5,174 nt of DNA from an uncultured Bacteroidota bacterium (GCA_937885735.1 CALABN010000053.1:1-5174), one strand, 5' to 3'; numbered from the stretch's first letter, positions 1 through 5,174 are shown. Notes: generated from the sequence alone by a model not told the origin. Program-made: numbers and translations.

Positions 1-238
1 GACCGAAGTTACCAAGGAACATACATACTGCGTTGATGCCATTCTCCTTAGCCCAGTCAAGAGCCTTGTAAGTGTCAACGTCGTTCTCGATTACTACTGG
101 ACAGTCATATACCTCTGGGAGGCCTGCCTTCTTTACCTCTGCCATAAGAGCAGCAAGACGGCTCTTTGTGAGTGCGATTGGGAAGCAGTCGCGGCTAACA
201 CCCACGATACCTAACTTCACAACTGGTTGATTTATCAT
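1..238 (-). CDS. L-fucose/L-arabinose isomerase-family protein, N-terminal part (cut by window edge)
   Basis: Reading leftward from an ATG at 238-236, 79 codons are open and run off the window; there is no stop. The protein starts MINQPVVKLGIVGVSRDCFP and reaches FLGNFG at residues 74-79. A beta strand followed by G-x-S-R-D-C-F-P, then a helix, then a second strand ending in LGNFG, matches from memory the N-terminal Rossmann-like domain of the L-fucose/L-arabinose isomerase family, which interconverts aldose and ketose sugars in the cytoplasm. The catalytic, metal-binding residues lie in the missing C-terminal part, so the substrate cannot be named. All six Lys codons are AAG, and AAC, TTC and GGT codons are frequent, a bias seen in highly expressed genes. 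A TATATTTG promoter lies about 40 bp upstream. The gene is separated from the upstream lipoprotein gene by a terminator, so it is probably its own transcription unit. The family is likely; the exact enzyme is uncertain. Confidence 0.72.
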   Translation of the reverse strand, partial: MINQPVVKLGIVGVSRDCFPIALTKSRLAALMAEVKKAGLPEVYDCPVVIENDVDTYKALDWAKENGINAVCMFLGNFG

Positions 239-277
239 ATTTCTACAAATTAAAATTGTTTATAAAAATGCTTTGAG

Positions 278-285
278 CAAATATA
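278..285 (-). promoter_or_regulatory. Bacteroidota-type -7 promoter element for the isomerase-family gene
   Basis: The minus strand reads TATATTTG here, an exact match to the Bacteroidota -7 consensus TAnnTTTG. It predicts a transcript start near 271 and a leader of about 30 nt before the ATG at 238. No clear TTTG -33 element is seen about 20 bp upstream, so the call rests on the -7 box and its position. Confidence 0.6.
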
Positions 286-424
286 AAGACTTTTTCATAG
301 GTTTTGCATTTGGGGTGAATAAAAAACGCATTCACATAGAAGTTATGAAACGGCATAACCAACTAAAACACATAATGCCGTGTCACAATACTTTACATTT
401 GGCAGGCATTGATCCAATATACAC

Positions 425-460
425 AAAGCGGGCTTCACACAAATATGTGAAGCCCGCTTT
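425..460 (-). terminator. Hairpin terminator after the lipoprotein gene
   Basis: AAAGCGGGCTTCACA (425-439) and TGTGAAGCCCGCTTT (446-460) are perfect inverted repeats: a 15-bp, GC-centred stem with a 6-nt loop. It starts 21 nt past the lipoprotein stop codon. The A/T outer ends give it a bidirectional look. On the minus strand only three U are in the tract, and the run after the stem is broken (TGTAT), so termination may be incomplete. It separates the barrel/lipoprotein unit from the isomerase promoter. Confidence 0.82.
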
Positions 461-481
461 TATTGCATTGAAATGGATTGT

Positions 482-1984
482 CTATTGTAGCAGAGCCTGT
501 TCAATTGCTTCATGCGAAGCAACCTCGTCAAAATACCCCATATCTGTCCACTTGTCTTGGTATCGTGTTATTTGGATGTAGTAGCACTCCCGACTATTAT
601 CATACTCCACCCATATCTGGTATTTTTCATCATCCTTCAAGAAATCACTTTCATCACCATTAAATTTGACGAACTCATAAACTTCCTTGTCTATAGAACC
701 CGAGCTATTCTTTTCATACGCATTCATCACTATTTTTCCAGACTCGGAATCCCGAACAAATTCGTAACCTGTATTGCCAGTGCAGAAGAACCTGTTGAGC
801 AACGATGTTGAAGTGTGGTTTTCACAAGGAATCTGTATTTTCTTGAGATAAACAGAAACCGAATATTGTCCTACATTATTAAACGAGTATTTCAAATCAT
901 TCCCATCTATTGACACATTGACAGGATTGTAGGTTTCATATGAATCAATCTGATAATCGGCCCCTAAATATTCTGACAGATCTAACGAATAGTTCACATT
1001 GCTCATTCCATTTCGGATAGGCAATGAAGCTATGTTTTTATTGTCTTTGTAAATATAAAAGACCGTGCTTATTGTATCAATATACACACTGTATTCAATA
1101 TTTTTTGACTCCACCATTTCAAATGAAATCGACTTGTAGTCTTTTTCAAATGAATACAGGTACAGGTTCCAAATATTCGAATATTCTGAAGCAATATAAT
1201 AACCAGAATACTCATCAGGTATCTGATATGTAACCACATCGCCTATATTAACATCGGCAATCACCTTTGTATCAAGTAGTGGTGCATCATCAATAGCTTG
1301 TTTAAATTGATATAAATAGAAGACAACAGAGGTTGCCTTTTTTCTAACCTCGACAAAGACATAATAATCTGTCTTGCCAATAGTAACATTGAGCGTGGTA
1401 CCGTCAACACTAATCTCCCCGCCTGTAATGTCTGAAATTTCGTATTCATCATCAAGCGAGAATGTCACTTTTTTGTTTTCTCCCGGATCTCCATATACTG
1501 TGTCAGACGAGATACTGATACCTTCGACATTGCCAATAGGAACTATAATCACTTTGTTTCCTTTTTGAACCGTAGGTTCTACCGAAGGCTGTGAAGGGAC
1601 CGTATCATCAGGCATGATATCGCAATAAAACGTATAAACATCTGATGCCTCACTCGTACCAATCACTTTTCCATTAAAGTTTTTTGCCACTGCCACTGCA
1701 TACCACCAATACTGTGTGCCCGACCTCATATCAGTGACATCACTTGGCGTAACATAAAAATGTTGATTGTCTGTACTAATGTAATACACATAATCTATAA
1801 TCAGGTCGTCTTCAACTGTAGACCCAACAACAGACAAACTCATACTATTGCCAATACAATGATATTCATTTTGAACACCATAGATTTGAGGCTTTGTCGG
1901 AATTTGCGAAGGCATTTCTTCTTCGTCGCAGGAAAGCAACAATGAACTAATCACCAATGCCAATAACAATTTATATATTTTCAT
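482..1984 (-). CDS. Surface-type lipoprotein with FN3-like and other beta-rich domains, function unknown
   Basis: This is a 500-residue protein of unrecognised function. Residues 1-18 are a lipoprotein signal peptide: Lys2 and Lys5, a hydrophobic core, then LLLS-C with the acylated Cys at 19. The next residues, DEEE, resemble the acidic lipoprotein export signal that sends Bacteroidota lipoproteins to the cell surface. Residues about 31-121 look like a fibronectin type III-like beta sandwich (a GTQYWWYAVA core strand, ending in VYTFYC). A Pro/Thr/Ser spacer (about 122-138) leads to a second beta-rich block with VTFSLDDEYEISDITGG and DGTTLNVTIG. The rest is rich in Tyr, Asp and Ser with alternating beta patterns and no catalytic motif. 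A GTG at 1990 would extend the frame by two codons, but AGGAGG at 1995-1990 is correctly spaced only for the ATG at 1984. The gene starts 2 bp after the barrel gene's stop, so a partner role at the surface is inferred. Base composition is strongly AT-rich. Confidence 0.85.
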   Translation of the reverse strand: MKIYKLLLALVISSLLLSCDEEEMPSQIPTKPQIYGVQNEYHCIGNSMSLSVVGSTVEDDLIIDYVYYISTDNQHFYVTPSDVTDMRSGTQYWWYAVAVAKNFNGKVIGTSEASDVYTFYCDIMPDDTVPSQPSVEPTVQKGNKVIIVPIGNVEGISISSDTVYGDPGENKKVTFSLDDEYEISDITGGEISVDGTTLNVTIGKTDYYVFVEVRKKATSVVFYLYQFKQAIDDAPLLDTKVIADVNIGDVVTYQIPDEYSGYYIASEYSNIWNLYLYSFEKDYKSISFEMVESKNIEYSVYIDTISTVFYIYKDNKNIASLPIRNGMSNVNYSLDLSEYLGADYQIDSYETYNPVNVSIDGNDLKYSFNNVGQYSVSVYLKKIQIPCENHTSTSLLNRFFCTGNTGYEFVRDSESGKIVMNAYEKNSSGSIDKEVYEFVKFNGDESDFLKDDEKYQIWVEYDNSRECYYIQITRYQDKWTDMGYFDEVASHEAIEQALLQ

Positions 1985-1986
1985 AA

Positions 1987-3177
1987 TCACCTCCTTTGTT
2001 TTTTTAACTCTTGCTCTCTAGCGCCAAAATCAAATCCCATATGTAACATGACACCACGAATGTTTTTAGTAAATGAATAATCCTTATAACGGCCATCAAC
2101 ATCAACTTGTGGATTTTGATTTTCGTACGATGCAGAAATATTGAAATTGCCAAATCTCACTCCTATTGATGGTGAAATATACATTATATCAGCTTTTGAA
2201 ACAGAAACAGTTTCATTATCAGAATGCATTAACTTAATTCTGCCACCAACCCTTGTTTCTATAAACGGTGAAACTGGCGCTTTGAAAATATCATAACGAA
2301 TTGAAAGTACAGGAATAAAGCATGCTGCTGAAACCTCAAAATCCTGTTGAAGCCTCGAATCAGTCCATGCGTCATAATTGTATCTTACAAAATGTGTATG
2401 TTCAAAGACAATACCTCCACCAATAAAAAGCTGAGGTATAATTTGCTGACCTCTGACAACTGAAACATTCCAGACCAAAGGCTCATATTCATCATTTAGG
2501 CAAGCCATCACACCACCATCAACAATCATTCTAGCCTGTTTGGCTGCCAAGACTGGTCTGGTGTTTTTATAAAGGCTCTTGAATTCCCGCTTGTCTGCCA
2601 GACTTTTCCAACGAGAACCAAAATCCCATCCAAGACGGAATCCATAGTTGTTGAACTTCGACTCGGAAAGCAGCAAATCATATTTCTGGTAATCGAAAAA
2701 CAAAGCAAAATTGAAACGTGATATTCGGCAACCAATTGAAGGAGAGAAATAAAATCCTTCCACGGGAACATCAAGCGAGAAAAAACCGTTATCACTACGT
2801 ATAGTTCCCCATGTATATCCAATCCGGCAATCGACAAATGGTGACACCTTATTCTTCAATGCATCATATCGCACATCAAAAAACATTGTAGTACTCCACG
2901 TTTGATCCGTGTCGTCTGTGCCAGCAAAATTGTACATTCCTCCTGTACCGACAAACAACTGAGGAATAATCTGGACTCCATGTGTACTTGATATGGAAGT
3001 TCCGAAATCAAAATCACCATTTGATGCTCCGAAATCGACGAATGCCCGATAACCACGTCGTGGATAATCGTTTTTGTACAATGCAAGCGTATCGGACGAC
3101 ACTTTCGTTCTGCCCACGACTAAAGAGCTTTGCGAAAGCACGCAACACGCTAACACCAAGAGTGTTCTTATTTTCAT
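1987..3177 (-). CDS. Outer-membrane beta-barrel protein with two tandem barrel-like modules
   Basis: A 396-residue predicted outer-membrane protein. Residues 1-22 look like a Sec signal peptide (Lys2, Arg4, hydrophobic core, VVG before Arg23). The mature part is made of short alternating amphipathic strands with aromatic ends and Gly-rich turns, as in Bacteroidota outer-membrane barrels. It is an internal duplication. Module 1 (about 32-189) and module 2 (about 202-388) share LYKN (33-36, 203-206), QIIPQLF plus a Gly-rich tail (69-79, 245-255), RYDxxKxxVSPF (103-114, 294-305), SPSIGxR (145-151, 335-341) and a final GxDFG strand (183-187, 381-385). Each module is long enough for about eight strands. 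Two linked small barrels or one larger fused barrel are both possible. There is no TonB plug, OmpA-like C-terminal domain or SusC signature. The last two codons carry the ribosome binding site of the following lipoprotein gene. The ligand or function cannot be told from sequence. Confidence 0.85.
   Translation of the reverse strand: MKIRTLLVLACCVLSQSSLVVGRTKVSSDTLALYKNDYPRRGYRAFVDFGASNGDFDFGTSISSTHGVQIIPQLFVGTGGMYNFAGTDDTDQTWSTTMFFDVRYDALKNKVSPFVDCRIGYTWGTIRSDNGFFSLDVPVEGFYFSPSIGCRISRFNFALFFDYQKYDLLLSESKFNNYGFRLGWDFGSRWKSLADKREFKSLYKNTRPVLAAKQARMIVDGGVMACLNDEYEPLVWNVSVVRGQQIIPQLFIGGGIVFEHTHFVRYNYDAWTDSRLQQDFEVSAACFIPVLSIRYDIFKAPVSPFIETRVGGRIKLMHSDNETVSVSKADIMYISPSIGVRFGNFNISASYENQNPQVDVDGRYKDYSFTKNIRGVMLHMGFDFGAREQELKKQRR
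1990..1995 (-). promoter_or_regulatory. Perfect AGGAGG ribosome binding site inside the end of the barrel gene
   Basis: The minus strand reads AGGAGG-TGATT-ATG: a full Shine-Dalgarno sequence 5 nt before the lipoprotein ATG at 1984. The same six bases encode the final Arg-Arg of the barrel protein, followed directly by its TGA. This fixes the downstream start and points to translational coupling. Strong Shine-Dalgarno sequences are uncommon in Bacteroidota, and no other gene in this window has one. Confidence 0.8.
2014..3084 (-). repeat. Internal duplication within the barrel gene (two diverged modules)
   Basis: Codons 32-189 (about 3084-2611) and 202-388 (about 2574-2014) encode two copies of the same domain. 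At least five blocks occur in the same order at similar offsets (170-198 residues). Identity is confined to strand and turn blocks, and loops differ in sequence and length. That suggests an old duplication kept by selection rather than a recent copy. Confidence 0.8.
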
Positions 3178-3191
3178 TTTATGTATTGTTT

Positions 3192-3228
3192 GTTGCTAAA
3201 AAACAGTTGCTAAAAAACAGTTGCTAAA
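3192..3228. repeat. 14-bp tandem repeat, about 2.6 copies, in the leader of the barrel gene
   Basis: GTTGCTAAAAAACA occurs at 3192-3205 and again at 3206-3219, both exact, followed by GTTGCTAAA at 3220-3228. On the coding strand each unit has a run of six T. It sits 15-51 bp upstream of the barrel ATG, in the leader or promoter region, where a change in copy number or T-run length could alter expression. Confidence 0.9.
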
Positions 3229-3241
3229 GTAATAAAATTTG

Positions 3242-3249
3242 CAAACAGA
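3242..3249 (-). promoter_or_regulatory. Weak candidate -7 element for the barrel/lipoprotein operon
   Basis: The minus strand reads TCTGTTTG, one mismatch from TAnnTTTG. If used, transcription would start near 3235 and the 14-bp repeats would lie in the 5' leader. No well-spaced TTTG -33 box is present. Read-through from the acetyltransferase gene, 104 bp upstream with no visible terminator between, is an alternative source of transcription. Confidence 0.22.
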
Positions 3250-3281
3250 ATTGGATTTCAGAATAACAATCGCATACAATT

Positions 3282-3830
3282 TCATTTTTTCTGCATCTTC
3301 ATCCACCGCTCGCGGGTGAGCAGATTGAAATGCATTGTACGCCGCTCGTCGAGCATTGGCGTTGCACAATCCGTTTTTGTAAACTGATACTCAAAACCGC
3401 ATTTCTCCTGCGCACGCTTCGACTTATGGTTGCCGTCGTAATATCCGCACCAAATGGCAGTAAGCTTCAGTTGTTCAAAGCCATAGCGGAACAAGCAACG
3501 CGACGCTTCGGGCGCATAGCCGTTGCCCCAATGCGGGACGCCGACCCAAAAGCCCAACTCCGCCTCGGTATCGCCTATCGGCGCAAAGCCATCGCCCTTG
3601 AACATCAGACCAATGCTGCCAATAGGCTCGCTGGTCGATTTCAGCACTATTGCGTAAGTTTCAGGCTTTGACAAAACCGTGCGGATTATCTCACGGCTGT
3701 CGTCAACGCTTTTGTGAGGTGGCCAACCCGCTATTGGTCCCACTTGCGGGTCCTTGGCATACAAATACAGTTTCTCGGCGTCCGACTCAAGCCACGGGCG
3801 CAACAAAAGACGTTCCGATTCGTGAATCAT
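3282..3830 (-). CDS. GNAT acetyltransferase, RimJ/RimL type
   Basis: A 182-residue protein from the ATG at 3830, beginning MIHESERLLLRPW, the usual N-terminal strand of RimJ/RimL-type N-acetyltransferases. Members transfer the acetyl group of acetyl-CoA to an amine, such as a protein N terminus, antibiotic or small molecule. The acetyl-CoA motif is visible at residues 93-109: GFWVGVPHWGNGYAPEA, with the pyrophosphate-binding loop HWGNGYA. The later motif GNHKSKRAQEKCGF (133-146) is the family's Asn plus helix-ending GF element. Length is typical. The frame is open for 37 more codons upstream (to 3941), but that extension is not family-like and overlaps the divergent promoter region, so the ATG at 3830 is preferred. 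The gene is GC-rich (39 of 60 bases G or C at 3481-3540), unlike the barrel gene that follows. The substrate cannot be inferred. It diverges from the DUF3127 gene. Confidence 0.88.
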   Translation of the reverse strand: MIHESERLLLRPWLESDAEKLYLYAKDPQVGPIAGWPPHKSVDDSREIIRTVLSKPETYAIVLKSTSEPIGSIGLMFKGDGFAPIGDTEAELGFWVGVPHWGNGYAPEASRCLFRYGFEQLKLTAIWCGYYDGNHKSKRAQEKCGFEYQFTKTDCATPMLDERRTMHFNLLTRERWMKMQKK

Positions 3831-3860
3831 TTTATTATGTATTGTTTTGCGTGCAATTTG

Positions 3861-3875
3861 AATAGAATTTCTATT
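3861..3875. promoter_or_regulatory. 15-bp perfect dyad between divergent genes, possible operator
   Basis: AATAGAATTTCTATT has 7-bp arms (AATAGAA / TTCTATT) around one central base. It lies between the acetyltransferase and DUF3127 genes, close to the transcript start predicted from the element at 3881-3888. Its size and symmetry suit a dimeric regulator, but AT-rich dyads of this length also arise by chance. Confidence 0.3.
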
Positions 3876-3878
3876 TTT

Positions 3879-3921
3879 AGCAAATATTTCAATGGCAGAG
3901 GAAGCAACACATTTCAATGCC
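3879..3921. repeat. Pair of imperfect direct repeats upstream of the DUF3127 gene
   Basis: AGCAAATATTTCAATGGC (3879-3896) and AGCAACACATTTCAATGCC (3903-3921) share AGCAA and an exact ATTTCAATG (3886-3894, 3911-3919; offset 25 bp). The first copy overlaps the candidate acetyltransferase promoter. The second ends 27 bp before the DUF3127 ATG. They could be paired binding sites for a regulator. Confidence 0.45.
3881..3888 (-). promoter_or_regulatory. Candidate -7 element for the acetyltransferase gene
   Basis: The minus strand reads AATATTTG, one mismatch from TAnnTTTG, 51 bp upstream of the ATG at 3830. A TTG lies about 16 bp further upstream, a little closer than usual for a -33 box. Plausible but not certain. 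Confidence 0.35.
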
Positions 3922-3948
3922 GATAGCAAAATATAAATCAATAATAAT

Positions 3949-4368
3949 ATGGAACTTACAGGAAAATTGGAAGAAGTCCGTCAAGCCATTCAGCGCACGG
4001 CGACTTTCACAGTCAGGGAATTTGTATTGGAAGTTGAGAACCAACGCAATCCTCAATGGAACGACCACATCTTGTTTCAGGTATCGAACAACAATGTGGC
4101 TTTGCTCGATAACTTCAGCATAGGACAGACAATAAAAGTCACTTTTGACATTCAAGGACGTCGCTGGACAGGCAACGACGGAACCGTACGCGTGTTCAAC
4201 ACTCTGTCGGCTTGGCGAATAGAAGCACAAGACGCACAGGCATCGGCTCCTCAACAACCTGCATCGGCACCAGCACAGACATCAGCGCCAACCGCCACAT
4301 CGGCACCTGCGAGCAACGCCCCTGCAGGCCAGTCTGACATTGCCCCTGTTGACGACCTTCCATTCTAA
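3949..4368 (+). CDS. DUF3127-family OB-fold protein with SSB-like acidic tail
   Basis: A 139-residue protein. Residues 1-92 match my recollection of the Bacteroidota DUF3127 family: MELTGKLEEV start, REFVLEVENQ strand, a central ILFQVSNNNVALLD block, IGQTIKVTFDIQGRRW, and the closing VFNTLSAWRIEA. This is a small OB-fold-like domain related in shape to single-stranded DNA-binding proteins. Residues 93-130 form a low-complexity Ala/Pro/Ser/Thr/Gln linker with repeated SAP triplets, probably disordered. The C terminus DDLPF resembles the acidic DDIPF tip with which bacterial SSB recruits repair and replication proteins. A role at single-stranded DNA is therefore inferred; it is not the housekeeping SSB. 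The leader is AT-rich with no Shine-Dalgarno sequence. The gene is divergent from the acetyltransferase and followed by its own terminator, so it is probably monocistronic. Confidence 0.82.
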   Translation: MELTGKLEEVRQAIQRTATFTVREFVLEVENQRNPQWNDHILFQVSNNNVALLDNFSIGQTIKVTFDIQGRRWTGNDGTVRVFNTLSAWRIEAQDAQASAPQQPASAPAQTSAPTATSAPASNAPAGQSDIAPVDDLPF

Positions 4369-4391
4369 CGTCTATCGGGAAACATCAAAAT

Positions 4392-4421
4392 AAAGGCTGT
4401 TCTAAATGAATGGCCTTTTTT
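4392..4421 (+). terminator. Intrinsic terminator after the DUF3127 gene
   Basis: AAAGGCTGTTC (4392-4402) pairs with GAATGGCCTTT (4408-4418): 11 bp including two G-T wobbles, with a 5-nt TAAAT loop, followed by T to 4421 (six T in a row counting the stem end). It lies 23 nt past the stop codon and before the promoter of the next gene. Confidence 0.85.
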
Positions 4422-4432
4422 ATAAATAAAGG

Positions 4433-4440
4433 TATATTTG
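4433..4440 (+). promoter_or_regulatory. Bacteroidota-type -7 promoter element for the MTHFR-family gene
   Basis: TATATTTG is an exact match to TAnnTTTG and sits 16 bp before the ATG at 4457, giving a leader of about 10 nt. It comes directly after the terminator, as expected for a new transcription unit. No clear -33 box is visible. It is identical to the element upstream of the isomerase gene, including the following GC. Confidence 0.6.
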
Positions 4441-4456
4441 CGACAAATTTCGAGAA

Positions 4457-5174
4457 ATGGGAAACACGCTAAAAGACCGAATCATCAACCGCGAATCTGG
4501 CTTGCTTTTCTACGGTCTGACACCGCCAAAAATGTCAACCGCCGACGAACGCATAAGCGAAATAGCGTCAAAGCAAATGAGCCGTGTCAGCAACCTGAAT
4601 GTTGACGCTCTTATTTTATATGATTTGCAGGACGAGTCGGCACGCAACAGCAATCCGCGCCCCTTCCCGTTCTCGCCAACCCTGCAACCCGACATCTACA
4701 GCCAGAAATACCTGAAGGACCTTGCCACGCCGAAAATCATATATAAGAGCGTTGGCAAATACTCTCCCGACGAGTTTGCGAACTGGATAGCCAACGCCGA
4801 CAACGAACTGTCGGTTTTTGTAGGCTCGCCTTCAAAGAACGCAAGCACTTCGCTATCGCTTCACGATGCATACAGAATTAAGGGCGAGCGGAATCCGTCA
4901 ATGGTGCTTGGTGGCGTCACCATTCCCGAACGTCACCGCACAAAAGGCGACGAGCATTTGAGGCTGTTCTGCAAGATTGACAGCGGATGCAGGTTCTTTG
5001 TGTCGCAATGCGTGTACAACATCAACACCACATTGGATTTTCTGTCGGACTACTACTATACGGCACAGGAACAGCAACGCGAAATGGTGCCCGTGATATT
5101 CACGCTGACGCCTTGTGGTTCAGTCAAGTCGCTCGAGTTTCTGGGTTGGCTGGGCATCGACGTTCCTCACTGGC
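4457..5174 (+). CDS. Methylenetetrahydrofolate reductase-family protein, N-terminal part (cut by window edge)
   Basis: From the ATG at 4457, 239 codons are open to the window end with no stop. The protein resembles the TIM-barrel FAD-dependent methylenetetrahydrofolate reductase (MTHFR) superfamily, in a divergent subfamily I recall from genome annotations: LLFYGLTPPK (16-25), YDLQDESARN and RPFPFSPT (55-75), IYKSVGKYSPDE (95-106), GGVTIPERH (152-160) and DSGCRFFVSQCVYN (175-188). The last two blocks align by eye with the YPEVHPEA and DAGANRAITQFFFD blocks of E. coli MetF, covering flavin and substrate contacts. The E. coli FEFFPP motif becomes YGLTPP here, so the catalytic Glu is Gly20, and the RGD loop holding the catalytic Asp is replaced by VGSPS (122-126). 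Folate reduction is therefore doubtful; a related flavin or one-carbon reaction is possible. It has its own promoter. The fold is fairly sure, the reaction is not. Confidence 0.75.
   Translation, partial: MGNTLKDRIINRESGLLFYGLTPPKMSTADERISEIASKQMSRVSNLNVDALILYDLQDESARNSNPRPFPFSPTLQPDIYSQKYLKDLATPKIIYKSVGKYSPDEFANWIANADNELSVFVGSPSKNASTSLSLHDAYRIKGERNPSMVLGGVTIPERHRTKGDEHLRLFCKIDSGCRFFVSQCVYNINTTLDFLSDYYYTAQEQQREMVPVIFTLTPCGSVKSLEFLGWLGIDVPHW

Noticed and set aside
351..380. CGGCAT / ATGCCG inverted repeat in the gap before the isomerase promoter
   Set aside because: Only 6 bp of stem with an 18-nt loop and no T tract; too weak to call a terminator, riboswitch or small RNA.
273..581. Plus-strand open frame of 102 codons
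   Set aside because: It runs antisense across the promoter, the terminator hairpin and the end of the lipoprotein gene, has no leader signal and resembles no family.
1985..1990. GTG at 1990 as the lipoprotein start
   Set aside because: It would leave no spacing after AGGAGG; the ATG at 1984 has ideal 5-nt spacing and gives a standard MK signal-peptide start.
3145..3177. Lipobox-like LVLAC at residues 7-11 of the barrel protein
   Set aside because: The hydrophobic stretch before this Cys is too short for a lipoprotein signal, and the protein is a predicted integral barrel; a Sec signal cut near residue 22 fits better.
3192..3228. Short regularly repeated unit that could suggest a CRISPR array
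   Set aside because: The 14-bp units are directly adjacent with no spacers, and only 2.6 copies exist; this is a simple tandem repeat.
3330..3671. Plus-strand open frame of 113 codons antisense to the acetyltransferase
   Set aside because: It is a shadow of the GC-rich GNAT gene, whose family motifs are clear on the minus strand.
3831..3941. 37-codon upstream extension of the acetyltransferase frame
   Set aside because: The extension has no GNAT family character, covers the likely promoter and dyad, and almost reaches the divergent gene; the family start MIHESERLLLRPW at 3830 is natural.
3889..4257. Minus-strand open frame of 122 codons antisense to the DUF3127 gene
   Set aside because: It lies opposite a well-supported gene, is Cys/Ser-rich without domain character and has no promoter.

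Overview
The window looks like a member of the Bacteroidota, probably Bacteroidales and possibly Prevotella-like. This rests on TAnnTTTG-type -7 promoter elements (two exact TATATTTG copies upstream of genes), AT-rich leaders mostly without Shine-Dalgarno sequences, a DUF3127-type OB-fold protein ending in DDLPF, and a lipoprotein whose acylated Cys is followed by acidic residues, as in the Bacteroidota surface-export signal. The genus is inferred; no rRNA or other marker is present.

Layout. Minus strand, right to left: a RimJ/RimL-type GNAT acetyltransferase (3282-3830), an outer-membrane beta-barrel protein built from two tandem copies of one barrel-like module (1987-3177), and a surface-type lipoprotein (482-1984). 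A strong hairpin terminator follows at 425-460, then the 5' part of an L-fucose/L-arabinose isomerase-family gene (1-238) with its own promoter. Plus strand, divergent from the acetyltransferase: the DUF3127/SSB-like gene (3949-4368), a clear intrinsic terminator (4392-4421), a TATATTTG promoter, and the 5' part of a methylenetetrahydrofolate reductase-family gene (4457-5174, cut by the window edge).

The most interesting unit is the barrel + lipoprotein pair. The two genes are 2 bp apart, and the last two Arg codons of the barrel gene form a perfect AGGAGG ribosome binding site for the lipoprotein, so the pair is probably translationally coupled and may form a cell-surface complex. The pair is much more AT-rich than its neighbours, and its leader carries a 14-bp tandem repeat, which suggests an accessory and possibly variable surface module. 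The flanking genes look like housekeeping or metabolic genes. A second point of interest is the MTHFR-family protein: by eye it lacks both acidic residues known as catalytic in E. coli MetF, so it may not be a standard MTHFR.

No tRNA, rRNA, insertion sequence, CRISPR array or defence gene was seen.
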